64,000 nucleotides of DNA from Allolobophora icterica (Eukaryota; Annelida; Clitellata; Crassiclitellata; Lumbricidae). Shown one piece after another: positions 1 through 12,300 of the stretch. The notes below the pieces were generated by a model. It searched no databases, was not told the origin of the DNA, and saw only the letters and a list, made by a program, of their open reading frames with translations. Position 1 is the stretch's first letter, and each line of letters begins with the position of its first letter. The stretch spans positions 12,430,514-12,494,513 of the forward strand of contig OY744609.1 in assembly GCA_963556255.1 (NCBI GenBank), written 5' to 3'. The position numbers were made by a program, and so were the translations under genes.

Positions 1-95
1 CACTGTCGATGGCATAATCAGGCGGTGAGGGAGAGAACTCGCTGCCAGCCGTCATGCGCCGAGGATAAGAAAAATGAAGTCGTTAGCACTTTATT
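1..95 (+). repeat. 3' part of a tRNA-derived SINE (truncated by window start)
   Basis: This stretch matches the 3' half of the SINE at 35161-35415: a CACTGTCGGTGGGAAGAT-like block, a GAGGGAGAG-like block, then CCGAGG(C)TAAG and GAAGTCGTTAGCACTT. The copy is diverged, and its tRNA-like head lies outside the window. The orientation follows from the order of the blocks. It contains no gene. Confidence 0.5.
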
Positions 96-1319
96 AGGCC
101 TATCTCGTCCGTCTTACCTCAGCTTACATTTCCATAATCTTACCTTATCGCTCCTCGCCTTACCTTACCATCCATTAGGACCATTACTATTCAATATTTA
201 ATACCTTACATACCTCACATCCAGTGGCGGCGATCTTGTCTGAGAGGTGGGGGGAGGACAAAGTCGGCCACGATCTCGTCAACGACCGTTTTTGGAAAAT
301 CTTGCCCAGTGTTTTAGTTGTCCAAAAACAACTGGGGGGGGGTCAAAAATTTGCAGATTACCAAATCACAGACCAAACACCAGGCTTTTGTAGTAAAGTA
401 ACCCCCCAACATATTTTCAGTTACTTAGCTGAGGGGGTTAGAAAGAGAACTAGGGGGGTTGAACCCCCCAACCCCTCCGACAACTAAAACACTGTTCTTC
501 CCCCCCAAAAAAATTTCTCTGCCACTTCATCTCTGAAAAATTTCGCTTTCATCTCCGAAAAAAGTAGATGACCTTTTTTTAGTCCTTCACCTCTTTTACA
601 ACTTTTTCTTACACTCTCCTTCTCTCCTTATTTCCCCCCCCCCCACTTCCTCACTATTTCCCCCACTTTCATTTTCACCAATTCGCCTCCGCAAAATATC
701 GATTTAATCTTTTTCTTCTTCTTTCTCAAAATTTTGGGGGGGGGACACTTCTCCTAAAAAAATTCTATTTTTTACCTCGTCTGGACGGTCTGGTCAGAAA
801 CGCTGCGAAAACCCTCACGCGCAATTATATTTCTCCGCCTTCTCTTGGTGTTTCTTCAAAATGTGGGGGGACAAATGTATGGAGTGTCCCCCACTTTAAA
901 AGGTTGGGGGGCATGTCCCCCCGGCCCCCTTAGATCGCCGCCTATGCTCACATCTACACCTTAACCTAGCTTACTTGACCACACCATACCATGAAACGTC
1001 TCACATTCCCTTCCCATACCGTATACCATGCACACCGCATGACAACGTATACCACATACGCTACACTGTACTACACCTTACCTTATCTTACCATTCAGTA
1101 TCGTACCTACTACCTACCGTACCTCACCTCTTCATCTCACCTTTCCATACCTTACCTCACCTCACGTTACCTTTCCTTACCATATAATAACATACCTCAC
1201 CGACCTCACACCCCCACCTCACCTTGCCTTACCTTACTTCACCTTACTTACCTTGCATTGCCTTACCTTATCATAACTTACCTCGGTTTACCTTAAGAGG
1301 ATGAGTGATGTGTTTCTAG
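96..1319. repeat. degenerate CTTAC/CCTTA-rich tract interrupted by a hAT MITE
   Basis: On both sides of the MITE (about 110-221 and 955-1295) the sequence is a degenerate run of CCTTAC, CTTACC and CATACC units with no fixed period. Short ORFs here only reflect the low complexity. The tract is presumably the intron before the transporter exon at 1320. Similar tracts occur at about 10460-10920 and 42895-43035. Confidence 0.6.
222..946 (+). mobile_element. non-autonomous hAT-type DNA transposon (MITE), copy 1
   Basis: The element starts CAGTGGCGGCGATCTTG and ends AGATCGCCGCCTATG, so its terminal inverted repeats share GGCGGCGATCT. It is flanked by a perfect 8-bp direct repeat, CTCACATC, at 214-221 and 947-954. 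The CA...TG termini and 8-bp target duplication are typical of the hAT superfamily. The interior is G-run rich and has no transposase. A second, inverted copy lies at 24344-24809 with its own near-perfect duplication, which confirms the boundaries. Confidence 0.88.
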
Positions 1320-1510
1320 GCCTGGTCTATGACTGGACACACGACTACAGCAACTCGTTCCACGTCGGTGGAATTATGCTGACCATTGGTGGCATCATCT
1401 GCTGCACTCTCCATCTTCCGTCTCTACAGATGAAGTCGTTCGCCTGGCAGTCTCAGCAACCGCAGACGCAGCAGCATGGAAACAATTCCAGCGACGACGA
1501 TGTAGCTTAA
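1320..1510 (+). CDS. last coding exon of a monocarboxylate transporter-like MFS protein (partial)
   Basis: An exon opens after a TTTCTAG acceptor at 1319 (two bases, then codons) and runs 63 codons to TAA at 1510. The first half reads LVYDWTHDYSNSFHVGG and then a hydrophobic helix, the usual end of the twelfth membrane segment region of SLC16-type monocarboxylate transporters (G-x-hydrophobic-YD-x-T-x-x-Y-x-x-S-F). A polar cytoplasmic tail rich in Gln and ending in Ser/Asp follows. Such proteins carry lactate, pyruvate or related solutes across the plasma membrane, but the substrate cannot be told from this piece. All earlier exons lie upstream of the window. A poly(A) signal candidate, AATAAA, is at 1898-1903. 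The family call rests on one exon and is moderate. Confidence 0.6.
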
Positions 1511-1905
1511 CCCCAGAAAATATCCATCTATCAACTGACTGTAACGTTTCGATGCTGACAGGGTGCGATTTGTGCCGACGATAGGGCAAACAGGGTAAAC
1601 TGCACTCGACGCTGGTTCTACTGAAGATCTAATTCCCAATTCATTTCGCATCTGTGACTATCTCTGCTGAAGACAGACTTTCCAAAATATTTCATTCCTA
1701 CCCCACCCAACATGCCTGCCTGACCCTCTGGAACCGACTTTGACCCTACATATTTGCCTATTGATTTGGTTTTGACTAAGCGCCTGTGAATAAGCTGTTT
1801 CTCGCGACTTAGCTTTTTTGGGCGCTGAAGTAATCTAGACCTTTTCTCCCATTGGTTCAGACCACCTTCATTCAATTAATCAATTAATCAATCAATTAAT
1901 AAATC
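1511..1905 (+). other. probable 3' UTR of the transporter-like gene
   Basis: Non-coding sequence after the stop codon ends in a short AT repeat (CAATTAAT units) that contains AATAAA at 1898-1903. No splice or coding signals are apparent. The extent is inferred from the poly(A) motif alone. Confidence 0.4.
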
Positions 1906-4078
1906 TTCAACTGAAGATACGTTCGTCATTCAGTAGGCCTATATCTGCACCAAATGCTACGGAGTCCTCTGCGCCAGGACAGAAGGAACAAGTGAAGATT
2001 TGATAGGGCCTATGAATAGCCCATAATTGTATGTTTGCGTATAATTACAGTAACGAACGTCGGCATCGATTGAAGCTGAGAACTGTATCGAACTCTTGTC
2101 TAACCCAATGCTATGTTGGGTTCTGTTGACATTTAAAATCCAACGACGGGACGTTTGTGTAATGTCCACTATGTTCGTAGACCTATAGGAATATTATATG
2201 CTGCCCCTTGCCCTACCTTCAACCACTACTCTCTCCTTACATTCCGCCACGCAGTCTGCTATCTTCGGGTTCGGATCTCTTGGTTGAGCCTCGATGTAGC
2301 ACAGTCACTGGCTCTCATGCAGGGTTTAATGTAGTCCTCCTCTTCTGAGAGGGGAAAAGGTTAGTGGGGGGGGGGATGCGGAGGACCAACGAGCGTCGGA
2401 AATTTTTAATTTACACATCCATCTGTAAAGACTTTTTCAAATTTCATCCTACAAAAAAGTTGATGACATTTTTTAGACATTCGTCCGACTGTTAACACTT
2501 TTTATAATTTTATAGGTCCTATATCTTATTCTATTATTTTATTCTTATATTACTCGCCTCTGGGGATGTGTAAGGGGAATTTCCCTCCTCAAAAGGTCTC
2601 TACATTCAAATATTGTGGCCTCTGGTGGAAACATAAATCCTGGAGGGAATTTCCCCGAAAAAAGGTGTCTTGATTAAACACTGGCTCTCATGCATTAATT
2701 TACTACCACTAAGCAATTGAACCGACTACAAATGTTTGTCCGTAGTTCGAACTCTTTCTGTTCCCTTATGAAACGCCTCAAAACTAACTATTTCTCATTG
2801 GCTGCCAAGAATTTGGATAACTTTATAAGGTCTTCAGCTGCAGGCGACTGACTTACCGCGCCTCCGATTCGTATTTCTGTGACCTTGCGCGCTTTAATGA
2901 TGTGTGTAATAACAATTAGTAAATATTTAGTATAGTAGGCCAGTGTGATTCAGACTGGCATATCGAAGTTTTTAGTCATCAACATTTATTGCTGATTTTC
3001 TTAGGTCATCTGACGTTTTTACCATTTTTTTTATTTTCGAGATTTTTACTTTTACCTACAATGTTAGAAATATCTTATTTGACTTTCTCGACCCAGAAAA
3101 CCCACTCACAGACACAAAAATTTCGTCTCTAACATTTGTAGTTCCTGAGATACCCTGGGGGAGTAAAATTACCCCAGGTTGCGGAAATATCGTTCGGATA
3201 TAGGTTGACACGAGGGTTAACTTAAGTTCCTATGGAAACTAAAGACACCAACGAACTGGTACCCGAGTTTTCCAAATGATAACAAAACTGAACAGTTTAA
3301 TAGGTTGCCAAATATTTACAGTACGAAATTTCCAATCTTTACACAAACCTGCTCAAACCGTAAAGGCAATGTATCGAATATAAGAAATCTTTTTCAAAAG
3401 ACATGTTAAATTCAAGTGATAATTCACCAATTTACAAGATTTTAGGTCGCCAAACCTGTACATTTACATCACTTTTCGAAAAACACAGAAAAATAATTGA
3501 AAACGGCACCAAGTTACAATGAAAACACCTCAATTCAGCTTCGAAATCACAATTCTTCACATTTTTGCAATTAACGCAAGAAAATAAACCAAAAACTAAT
3601 CTCTCTGCAGGATCGGAAATTGAATTAAGTCAAACAAATTTCTACAAATATGTCCCATTTCAAAACATTGCTTCGTTGTAATTAGTTACAGTCCTATGTG
3701 GGAAAATTACAATTCCCATAACAGTAGTAACAGTAACGTTCTTATTTACAAGGCTTACTTCAGGGGTGGATCCAGGTTTAGATGTCAGGGTGAAGTAATG
3801 GTGGGTCTGGGGCATGATGAGAATAACAGGGAGGAAAACAAGTTTAAAGGCATATGACCATTACGCTCTCGATCTGAATCCACCTCTCTCGCACAGCGTA
3901 AAGTTTTTACACAAGCTTTGATACTGTACAAATTTTAAAATGTTTTGATGAAACCAAATAAAATTTATGTCAATGATGAACAGACTGTAAACAACAACAA
4001 AAACATCGGAAAGAAAAGCTTCTGCTGTGCAATATGAGAGTAAGTGCAAAATTTCCTCTCAAATCCTTCTAATTGTTC
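1906..4078. other. intergenic stretch without recognised genes
   Basis: No coding exon was recognised on either strand. At about 2340-2660 there is a G-run and GATGACATTTTTT-like segment resembling the interior of the hAT MITE copies at 222-946 and 24344-24809, probably an old fragment. The rest is AT-rich unique-looking sequence. Unseen 3'-terminal exons of the minus-strand BCOR-like gene could lie here or up to 9.3 kb. Confidence 0.4.
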
Positions 4079-4338
4079 ATGGCACAACATCTAAATTTTA
4101 AAAAGATGTCCAAAACAGAGGATTTCGGGACGTGTGTATGGCATAGGATGGAAAAGGTTAGCTGGACTGGGCATAAAACAAACGACTAGGTGCTGTATAA
4201 GATGGAAGAGAAAAGGTCTTTTATGGCTACAGATGTGAGGCAGAGTGGTCACATACTGAGAGGGATTCCCTACTGAGATCTATCACGGTGGGAAAGAAAG
4301 CGAATGGAAGACCTAGATGGATGTTGATGGACTGGATG
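4079..4338 (+). mobile_element. RTE-like LINE 3' fragment, first tandem copy
   Basis: The plus strand encodes a decayed C-terminal LINE segment: a W-RRM-KVSW motif, then a basic RKRMEDL-like block, with stops in frame. It is a near copy of 4536-4900. Both copies begin CATGGCACAACATCTAAA, and a reversed SINE sits between them. The protein pattern is the post-RT tail seen intact in the LINE at 16615-17304. Confidence 0.6.
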
Positions 4339-4535
4339 ATTTTATTTATTTATTCCGGATATTTCTATAGCGCCTCTCGAAGTCTACTACTACTCAGAGG
4401 CGCTCCCAACTACAGCATTTGATACTGTGTCGGAATTTTCACGCCAAGGTCCGTACGCAGTGGCTAGAGTGGGATTCGAACCTGCAACCCTCCGGTCACA
4501 AGGCACCGAACTTACCACTGAGCCACCACGCCCCA
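4339..4535 (-). mobile_element. tRNA-derived SINE, minus strand
   Basis: Read on the minus strand, the head has an A-box-like GTGGCTCAGTGGTAAG and a B box GGTTCGAATCCC (plus-strand 4471-4485), then a body with GCGCCTCTGAGTAG and CGCTATAGAAATATCC, and an (AATA)n tail at about 4339-4357. The intact polymerase III box spacing identifies a tRNA-derived retroposon rather than a functional tRNA: the sequence does not close into a full cloverleaf and it runs into a SINE body. Confidence 0.7.
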
Positions 4536-4900
4536 TGGCACAACATCTAAATTTTAAAAAGATGTCCAAAACAGAGGATTTCGGGACGTGTGTATGGCGT
4601 AGGATGGAAAAGGTTAGCTGGATTGGGCATAAAACAAACGAATAGGTGCTGTATAAGGTGGAAGAGGAAAGGTCTTTTATGGCTACAGAGGTGAGGCAGA
4701 GGAGGTCACATACTGAGAGGGATTCCCTACTGAGATCTATCATGGAGGGAAGAAAGCGAATGGAAGACCTAGATGGATGTTGATGGACTTGGATGATGGT
4801 GGAAGCCCAGCAGCATCGAGGGCAAATCAGACATGTATCCCTGGCACAAAAGAGATTTGCACTGAGAAAGACGCGTGAAGTTAACTTTTTGTAGAATTGT
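4536..4900 (+). mobile_element. RTE-like LINE 3' fragment, second tandem copy
   Basis: This is the second copy of the 4079 segment, extending further 3'. Frames show WRRMEKVSWIGHKTNE, then a basic GRKRM-like block and a final RKTRE-like tail, the end of an RTE-type polyprotein. It is broken by stops and is not a gene. Confidence 0.6.
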
Positions 4901-7600
4901 CTACATTTATGGTTTGTTTCACAAACTTTTAAATTAAATTTATAAACATAATGAATTATATACATTCCACGTATTATAATATGTTCAACGGATTTACTCT
5001 TTATTCCTAACACATAAACTTATACATCACGATTGAAGCAAGTCTTTGATACAGAGCCAACATGTCACTGTTCAACTACTGCATGTTCAACATAATATAC
5101 ACCATTTTAATTAACTAATTAAGTGCTAACTTTTAACAAGTTCAGCACTCGCTTACAGAATAAATGGCCTAGATTACCTACTGAATTCTATAGCGCTCGG
5201 GGATGTCCGAAGACGCTAGAAGCAAATGGAAGGCATTGAAAAACCCACCTAAGACAAGTACTAATTCGACATATTAAGACATTTAAAGAAATAAAGTAAG
5301 GTTATGATACACATAGATCCTATAACCTGGAACAGACTAAGCAGACCCAGGAAACAAGGCCGATGGTCAGTTCCACGAGGACTTAAAATCCCAGGTGGAA
5401 AGACTGATGCCCAAACTGTATTTATGATCGACTAACCTAACATAATATTGAGTTTTCAATACACCTAATCGAGTGACTTCGATAAGCGTCTTAGTCATAA
5501 TGCAAACGGTTCCATCATTGTTTGCTTTCAAACGAATCACAAACACTCAATCTATTAATAACGCCGGTCAAAATCCGATGAGTATCTATGTGCTTCATTA
5601 TAATGTATATGTTAAGCACCATTACCTAATGACCAAGCATCAATCGAATGCACTGAGCAAAATAGTGAAGGAATTGCTAAATGTCCCTATACAGTAACCA
5701 TCTCACAGGAAGCTCGAACTGTACTCTCCGCGTTACAAGGCGAGCGCCCTAACCAATAGGCTACCTTGTCCCACAATGATGATGCAATTTCACTAAATAC
5801 TGTCCTACTGAAGCGGGTGATTGGAGTTTATCAACAATGTCAATGCCGCTTAGATTTATACACAATTTACCAAAACACCACAATCAAGGCTAAATCTCTA
5901 AATAAAGAAACATATTACACTCTCCCCTTACATTGCATAAATTAAAAATATATTGATAACCGTAACACCCATCTGGGCTTCTTCCAATTATATTACACCG
6001 AAATACACTCATAAAGCACTTTCAAGGAGCAGAGAGAAGACAAAAACCATCGACTGTTGGAGATTTGTGGGGGAAACAATGACACGACACACAGAAAAAC
6101 TTTTAACATACACCAGAATCTTCGAATAACGCCTTCTTTGGGAGCCTTAATAAATTATGTGTTGTATGTATTTACATTGCACCTTTTACAAACCTCATAA
6201 AAGTGCTAAAACATGCTATTTAACAGATTTGAAAAGGTGCTATTTAACGTGAGTTGACAAAGCGTTGTTACAATGTTGCACTATAGTGCAGTCCAAATTG
6301 AGGACTTGCACAACCTCCAGCTCCGCAGAAAAACTCATGTTACCATGCAGAGCTTAACCAACGTCAAACTTGTACACTAATCTACAGAAAACGAAACCTT
6401 TAAAAAGTCGTTCACATACGTTATAAAAACAAGAATAAATATGCTTTTTCACTTCTCCGTCGCCATCAACCATTTCAAAATCAAGTGTTCTAACGTTATC
6501 ACAATCGGTTTAAGCGCACAAAACAAAATCTTCGTTTTCTTAAAGAATTCAGAATTAAAGTAGAACTTCGATAGGCAAACATGATAACAAATTTCAACAA
6601 TCATCTGTCACATTTAATCAACTCAAACTGAGCAACTTCTGTAGTGACATAATTATAATAAATCATTGATATTTGTTGAAAGTGAACTGAAAGCTAAATT
6701 AAATTCAGGGCGTGTCCCATTAAGATACACTGGAACCTCGAGATAATTTGCCTCTTTTTACTCTGAACTCTGATACAACATGGTTGCAACCTGTTAGTAG
6801 GAGACATTTTAAATTCAGCATTATAAAATGACTTCATCATAGTGCAGTTTTATTATAACGTAGTTGTTGATATACGTGTTTTACTTGTTTGGGATTGAAC
6901 TCCCAGTTCTTCTTCTAACCCCTCGGCCAAGTAACTGAAAAGATGTTGTGGGTCATGAAAATATCTCACGAGTTGTCAGCCGTTTCATGCACAACATGTT
7001 AACAACATTAAACTCTGACCTGCAGCAATTTCGACTTCTCCAGCTCTGTAGTGACAACTAAACCACTGATTGATATGGTTCTCTAAAGAAGCCTAATAGT
7101 GAAGTTTAATTGTGTGGCAGGCCATTGGAAGTAAAGCACTCGTTTTACGTAGTGCAACTTAAAACAAATGTTGTCTACTAAAAACAGTTAGATGTTATGC
7201 TCAGAGACATTGGAAGATTTAAATCAGGATAACTCAGAAATAAAACTGAATCCAACACTGAGCGGTGGCACAAGATATCCAGGGAATGCAGATGGCTACA
7301 GCTGTGTGAAACACTTCGGCCCACAAATAGGTCGAGGATTCTAAATGAACATCCAGTGATTGAAAGGCTTTAGTAAGCAGTCAGATGCGACATGCCTGTG
7401 TGTCTTCAGTGGTAAGGGCTTTTCAACTTCCTGTGCATCATTTGGTAAATACTAAATAGATGTTTCCAATGTGTTCGTAAAGTAGAAGCCGAGTCAAAAT
7501 TCTAGAAAAGCAAATTTACAACAAAAGCTGGTACACAAAACCAAACTTTATGCAATGATTAACATTTACAAGACTGCTGTAAACTGGTTTAAACGCTTGA
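4901..7600. other. AT-rich stretch without recognised genes
   Basis: No exon or RNA gene could be supported. At about 5690-5772 the minus strand has a tRNA-like head (TAGCCTATTGGTTAGG and a GTTCGAGCT B-box-like motif), probably an old SINE. The remainder is AT-rich with no ORF of interest. Confidence 0.4.
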
Positions 7601-7601
7601 T

Positions 7602-7660
7602 CAAGTAAGTAAGTAAGTAAGTATATCCTTTATTCTACCAATTGCTAACCGCACATTGGT
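7602..7660 (-). mobile_element. retroposon 3' end with (CTTA)n tail
   Basis: Read on the minus strand, GCAATTGGTAGAATAAAGG is followed by a tail of CTTAC repeats. The same junction recurs at 56790-56830 (minus) and, as AATAAAGAATATAC plus CTTA repeats, at 39389-39430 (plus). Recurrence with a fixed end and a short tandem tail marks a LINE or LINE-mobilised SINE 3' terminus. Confidence 0.55.
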
Positions 7661-7945
7661 TTACAAAAAGTAAACATATACCTATATCATTTCCAGGGCT
7701 GTAGTTGAGGGTATACGCAGGAATACAGCATGTACTCACCTCTAGAGACCGTATACTCACCTCACAAAATATTTATATTGATTTATATTAAAATACTGTA
7801 GCGTATACTCACAAAATACTGTAGCGTATACTCACCTCTAATTTGTTTCGGAAAACTAACAGGTAGCGTGTACTCACCACTAATTTTACCACTACAGCCC
7901 TGATCATTTCTAAAGGAAATCCAATATGTGTACCTGAGCCCAACA

Positions 7946-8150
7946 CTACCACACCTTACCATTCCCTAGTGGCCAGCACTTGTCGTCCAATCTTCCCACT
8001 GACAGTGTACGGTCAGTGTACTTATTATGACTAGGAGGTGCTAGTGGGGTCAAAATCTCGAGACAAATTTCTGCCCTGGTGGGGATTTGAAACCCGACCT
8101 GTTGGTTGTTGTTGACATTCCAGCAGGCTAAAGCCAAGACTATATAATAC
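7946..8150 (-). mobile_element. tRNA-derived SINE, minus strand (same family as 35161)
   Basis: The minus strand reads a tRNA-like head with a GGGTTTCAAATCC B box, then CCAGGGCAGAAATTTGT, then GACCGTACACTGTCAGTGGGAAGAT. The same ordered blocks occur on the plus strand at 35161-35415. The copy is mildly diverged. Confidence 0.65.
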
Positions 8151-8569
8151 CCCAACAACAAGAATGAAATGTGTGGTTGTATGTATGTGTGTGTATGGTT
8201 GAGTTACTGTTTATTCTGCTTTGTCTACGTTACCTTAAAGCGGACGATAAGAACATTCCACGTAGATTTCTTTGCTCTTTGGATCAGACGTTGGCAAGTC
8301 GCAGAACACATCCATGCCACACTCATCCGAGACACCTGGATCAACCAGTTTAAGTGACCATGTTTAAACAATCACTAAAGCTAAAGTCCAGAACAGTCTA
8401 AATATCCAAACAGCCTAACACAGCCTAAAGAATAATGCAGGAGCACCCAAGCCATAGACTATGTACTGTAGCTGAATTACAAGAAGGTGCTTCATAACCA
8501 AGACCTGTGTTTCAGTTTGTAAATTATTACATTACGTGTCCACTCAAGGGCAGTTAGATTGACTCCTTG

Positions 8570-8740
8570 AGCATGGTAGCCAAATAGTTAGATCAACAGC
8601 ACTCAGCTTGTAACATGGAGAGTAGGGGTCCGAGCCTCACCTCAGATGGTTACTGTGTAAGGACCTTGAGCAAGTTCCTCACTCACAATTGCTCAGCACC
8701 TTAGATTCAGAGTTACTGACCTTGTGAGCATAACAAATGC
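8570..8740 (+). mobile_element. tRNA-like SINE copy (diverged)
   Basis: A tRNA-like segment with an A-box-like TAGTTAGATCAACAGC and a B-box-like GGGTCCGAGCCT is followed by CCTTGAGCAAGTTCCTCAC, the common body start of tRNA-derived SINEs. Copy boundaries are uncertain. Confidence 0.4.
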
Positions 8741-9318
8741 AATGTAATAATAACAAATAATAACTCGAGTCAATGCAGGTCCAGAATAGGTCAGGCAGCT
8801 GTCTCCGCAGTTTATGATACACACTGAGGTGCCTCTGCAGACTTGATCATTCTTCCTAGATGCATTCTTACTGCATTTCTCAAGCCATGGGGCAGCTGCA
8901 GTGAGCAGTATAATCTTAGGCCATGTTCAGTTGCACCTATTCAGATGTTTAGGGGATTTATCTCAAGTACAAAGAAGATCCAATATAACTAAAAGACAAG
9001 TGCATATTTACACTATGAAAATATGTTACAGTACAACATAAGAGTAGCTCTATATAAATTTCTGGTCATATTTTCCTGGACTCTGAAGGCCGTTTCCATG
9101 TCTTCTCAGACTCCCTTCTTGGCTGTCAACCGGACACACCATGGAATCTGACTTGCACATTGCACAACTATCTTGATTAATAGCCAACCATAGAATGATG
9201 CCTTGAGCATTAGGATAGTGGTGCTATAGAAGTTCTTAGATTAGATTAGATTGGATTAGGGGCAACTGCTTTCTGGTTTCCTACGAGGTCTTCACAGCAG
9301 AAAATGGTGCAAACGTAC

Positions 9319-9393
9319 CATTCCAAACTGGTGCCAAATCCCAGCTGACCTCTTTGTCTCCATCTTTCCCAGCATTCAGATCGTCCAAGTACG
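9319..9393 (-). CDS. BCOR: BCOR-like exon: ankyrin-to-PUFD linker
   Basis: A 75-nt exon after a pyrimidine-rich acceptor (TTTCTGTCTTTGTTTGAAG on the minus strand), ending at an AATG|GTACGT donor. It encodes AYLDDLNAGKDGDKEVSWDL, collinear with the YLNDLQG...TWD segment of vertebrate BCOR. It ends in phase 1, so at least one more coding exon must follow at lower coordinates. Confidence 0.75.
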
Positions 9394-12300
9394 CTTCAAA
9401 CAAAGACAGAAATCGTTTAACATTGGTAGTTGCCACGTGTGACGTGTAGATACTGTTGATGTGATGCTCACAGTACCACAGTACTAGTTTCCAGAGTCTA
9501 ACAACATCCTATGTAATGCATTACGGCTCCCAGGACTTGACGTCACCCTCCTCCTTGATCCAGGCTAGGGACTGGCACCACCAGAGTATGGGCTCACATG
9601 CAGTCAATTTAAGCACTGTGAGCCTGGTTAGTACTTGGCGACTGTTCATGAAAAACCACACACCAACTCAGTCCCTCATCCCTTCAGGGGTGGTAAAGGT
9701 GTCCAACCATTAGACTCTCCTTGTGTGCTGGGTCTGCCCCTCAGCCGGATGATAGTAAAGCACTGGGACCAGGCTTCAGAGGACTTTCCACAGAGGTCTG
9801 TGAGCAACTGTTACATTTACCTCATAACCTCAATACCTTTATCATGAACTCTACCACAGCGATGACTGCAAACTAGCACCGACTAGAAATCTTTTGAAAA
9901 CTTTGGGCAACAATGATCTCAGTACAGCCTGGCTCCCACAATGTTCCTAACGAGAAGTCATACCAGAGCAGCAAAACCAAATGCACAACAAATGTATAAC
10001 AAATATTGTTACATGGCATACCTTTACCTACATGTCTGACACATATAACAACAAATGTGTTCAAACCTTTGATAAATTCTTTCATTTCCAGAGATTTGGC
10101 CAGATCCTGCACAGTCTTTCCCGAGTAAGTGGTCAGGTTTATGTCGGCTCCGGCAGACAGAAGCAGTCGCACCATCTCCAGGCTATCGCTGTCAACCGCT
10201 TCATGAATCGGTCTAAAAGAAATATATAGTTTCCATGTTCATCAGAAAATCCTTTCAGCAGAAGTGTTAAACTACGAAAAATATTAGGCACTGTTTTCTC
10301 CTTGCTTTCATCTCAATTCATCTAATTTTGCTGCCTCTGTTTTCATTTCAGCAGTTGTGCAGTAACAATAAAGTCTCTCAATTAAACTTCTGTACATTAC
10401 TTCATCATCCCATAAATGCATGTATGTATGTATGTACCATTGTACCTGAACATTTATATATTTATTATATTAGTGCGCCAAGACGTTAATTTACACAGGT
10501 AACTGCAAAACCTTAACATACCATACAATGTCATACCTTCTATCATTCCACCATACCTTACCTTTCTCATGCATTGGACCATCCCTGTGGAACAGTTAGC
10601 CATTAAATATACATACTGTCCTGCCTTAGACAGCTTAAGACAAAACTTGCAAGGTATCAAAGTCAGACCTATTTAGATCTGCTAGACAGCCATTTTTAGC
10701 ACCTCGTGAATTTCTTAAACAGCACTATATTAACATGTATAACCAAATACCTAACTATACCATACCATTACGTAAGTTATGGTCAAGTGTCATAGCTTAT
10801 GGTAAAGTGCTTCTATCTTAACTTATCTTACCACACCTTACAACATCATACAATAACTTACTTAATTCGTTACCATACTTAACCATATTTAACCAAACTT
10901 AACCATATCATGTCTAGCAAACCTTGTACAAGTTTAAATCAATTAGGTAAAAAAACTCTTTTCCAACTTGCAATGATGTGACACCTACCTACGGCCATCG
11001 ACTCCTGATGCAACATTGATGCTGGCTCCGTAATGAAGAAGGTATCTTGCAATGCACACCTCTGAACCAATACAGCTCTCGTGCAGCGGAGTGTATCCGG
11101 CGTTGTCTGTGGTGTCAATGTCAATGTACCGTGACTGGCAGCACCAGAGAACAATATCCTGTAGAGAAGGAAATAAAGCAGCCAGCATCAAGATCCATGG
11201 TTCAAATCCCGGCTCAATTTCATCTAATGTACATATCAAAGGAATTTGAAAAGTGAGCTGGCAAAGTTGGTGCATCAGGCAAAAACGAAAAATGGTGAGC
11301 AAATTGAGAATTGGTAATTGGTAAATTAATTAGGCAAAACTGATGCATTGAACTGAAACTGAAAAATAATAAATTTACAATAATAATGACAAGTATAATT
11401 AAAATTAAAAATTAATGATTAGGCTTTTGCTCTTTCAGTAGCTTTCTCAAGTAGTTTCTTAAATTAATTCGGTGAAACTAATTAAGAGTGTTAGCTCAAT
11501 TAAATAATTCACTTAACTGTCAGAACTTATTCAGCATAACCGATTTATTGAATTACGTTAAATTCCATGGTTAATTCCGTGTTCTGTTATATACTGAATA
11601 CGAGTACAAAAATTGGCTACTACCACAAATACTGAATACTACCAAGAATACTGAATAACACCAAGCACCCTAATTGAGGGATTTGTGATCTGACCAGTAC
11701 GTAAGTAAGTAAGGCCCTCACTGGATATCCGAGTCGTGCAGCCTTGTGTAAAACGGTTTCTCCTGTATTGTGACAAGCTATCAGACGTTTGACCTCCAAC
11801 GGTACAACAGGAGTGGCATGACCTTGACCTGACATATATTCAGTGGTGGATGAGAAATGATGAACATTGTTAGACACAGCCTCGCTCTTTGTCACTGATG
11901 CAGGCTGAAACACACACACACACATAAAGTATGTGTTAACATCAATGCTTTCTTCAAGCATCTTTACATATGTATCTATATATGTATGTAATGTATGCAT
12001 ACAATATATGTATGTAAGTATGCATGCATATATGTATGCGTATATGTATTACCAGTATTGTTAACATAAGTGAAAATTTGTAAAGCGCAATTCAGCCGCG
12101 CTCCCAACCAAGCAATGTACGTATGCAAGGGACGCCGACAATTAAACAAAAAAACAGTTACTTACATCATGCTAATTTATAAATTTGCCTCATATGATAT
12201 TGAGGTCAAGTCCTGAAACTGACCTAATTTGTAATTCATCTGACCTGACCATGTATTGGACTTCTGGTGTTTAAAGATACCTACATCAAGAATTCAGAAA

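Noticed and set aside
4390..5013. 207-aa minus-strand ORF
   Set aside because: It runs antisense through a LINE fragment and a SINE and shows no family motif.
5690..5772. tRNA gene on the minus strand
   Set aside because: A and B box-like motifs are present, but the arms do not pair as a cloverleaf and the sequence resembles SINE heads elsewhere in the window.
8761..8880. Possible PUFD or other BCOR exon on the minus strand
   Set aside because: A short open frame (HLSVYHKLRRQLPDLFWTC) looked protein-like, but it does not match PUFD and has no fitting acceptor and phase.
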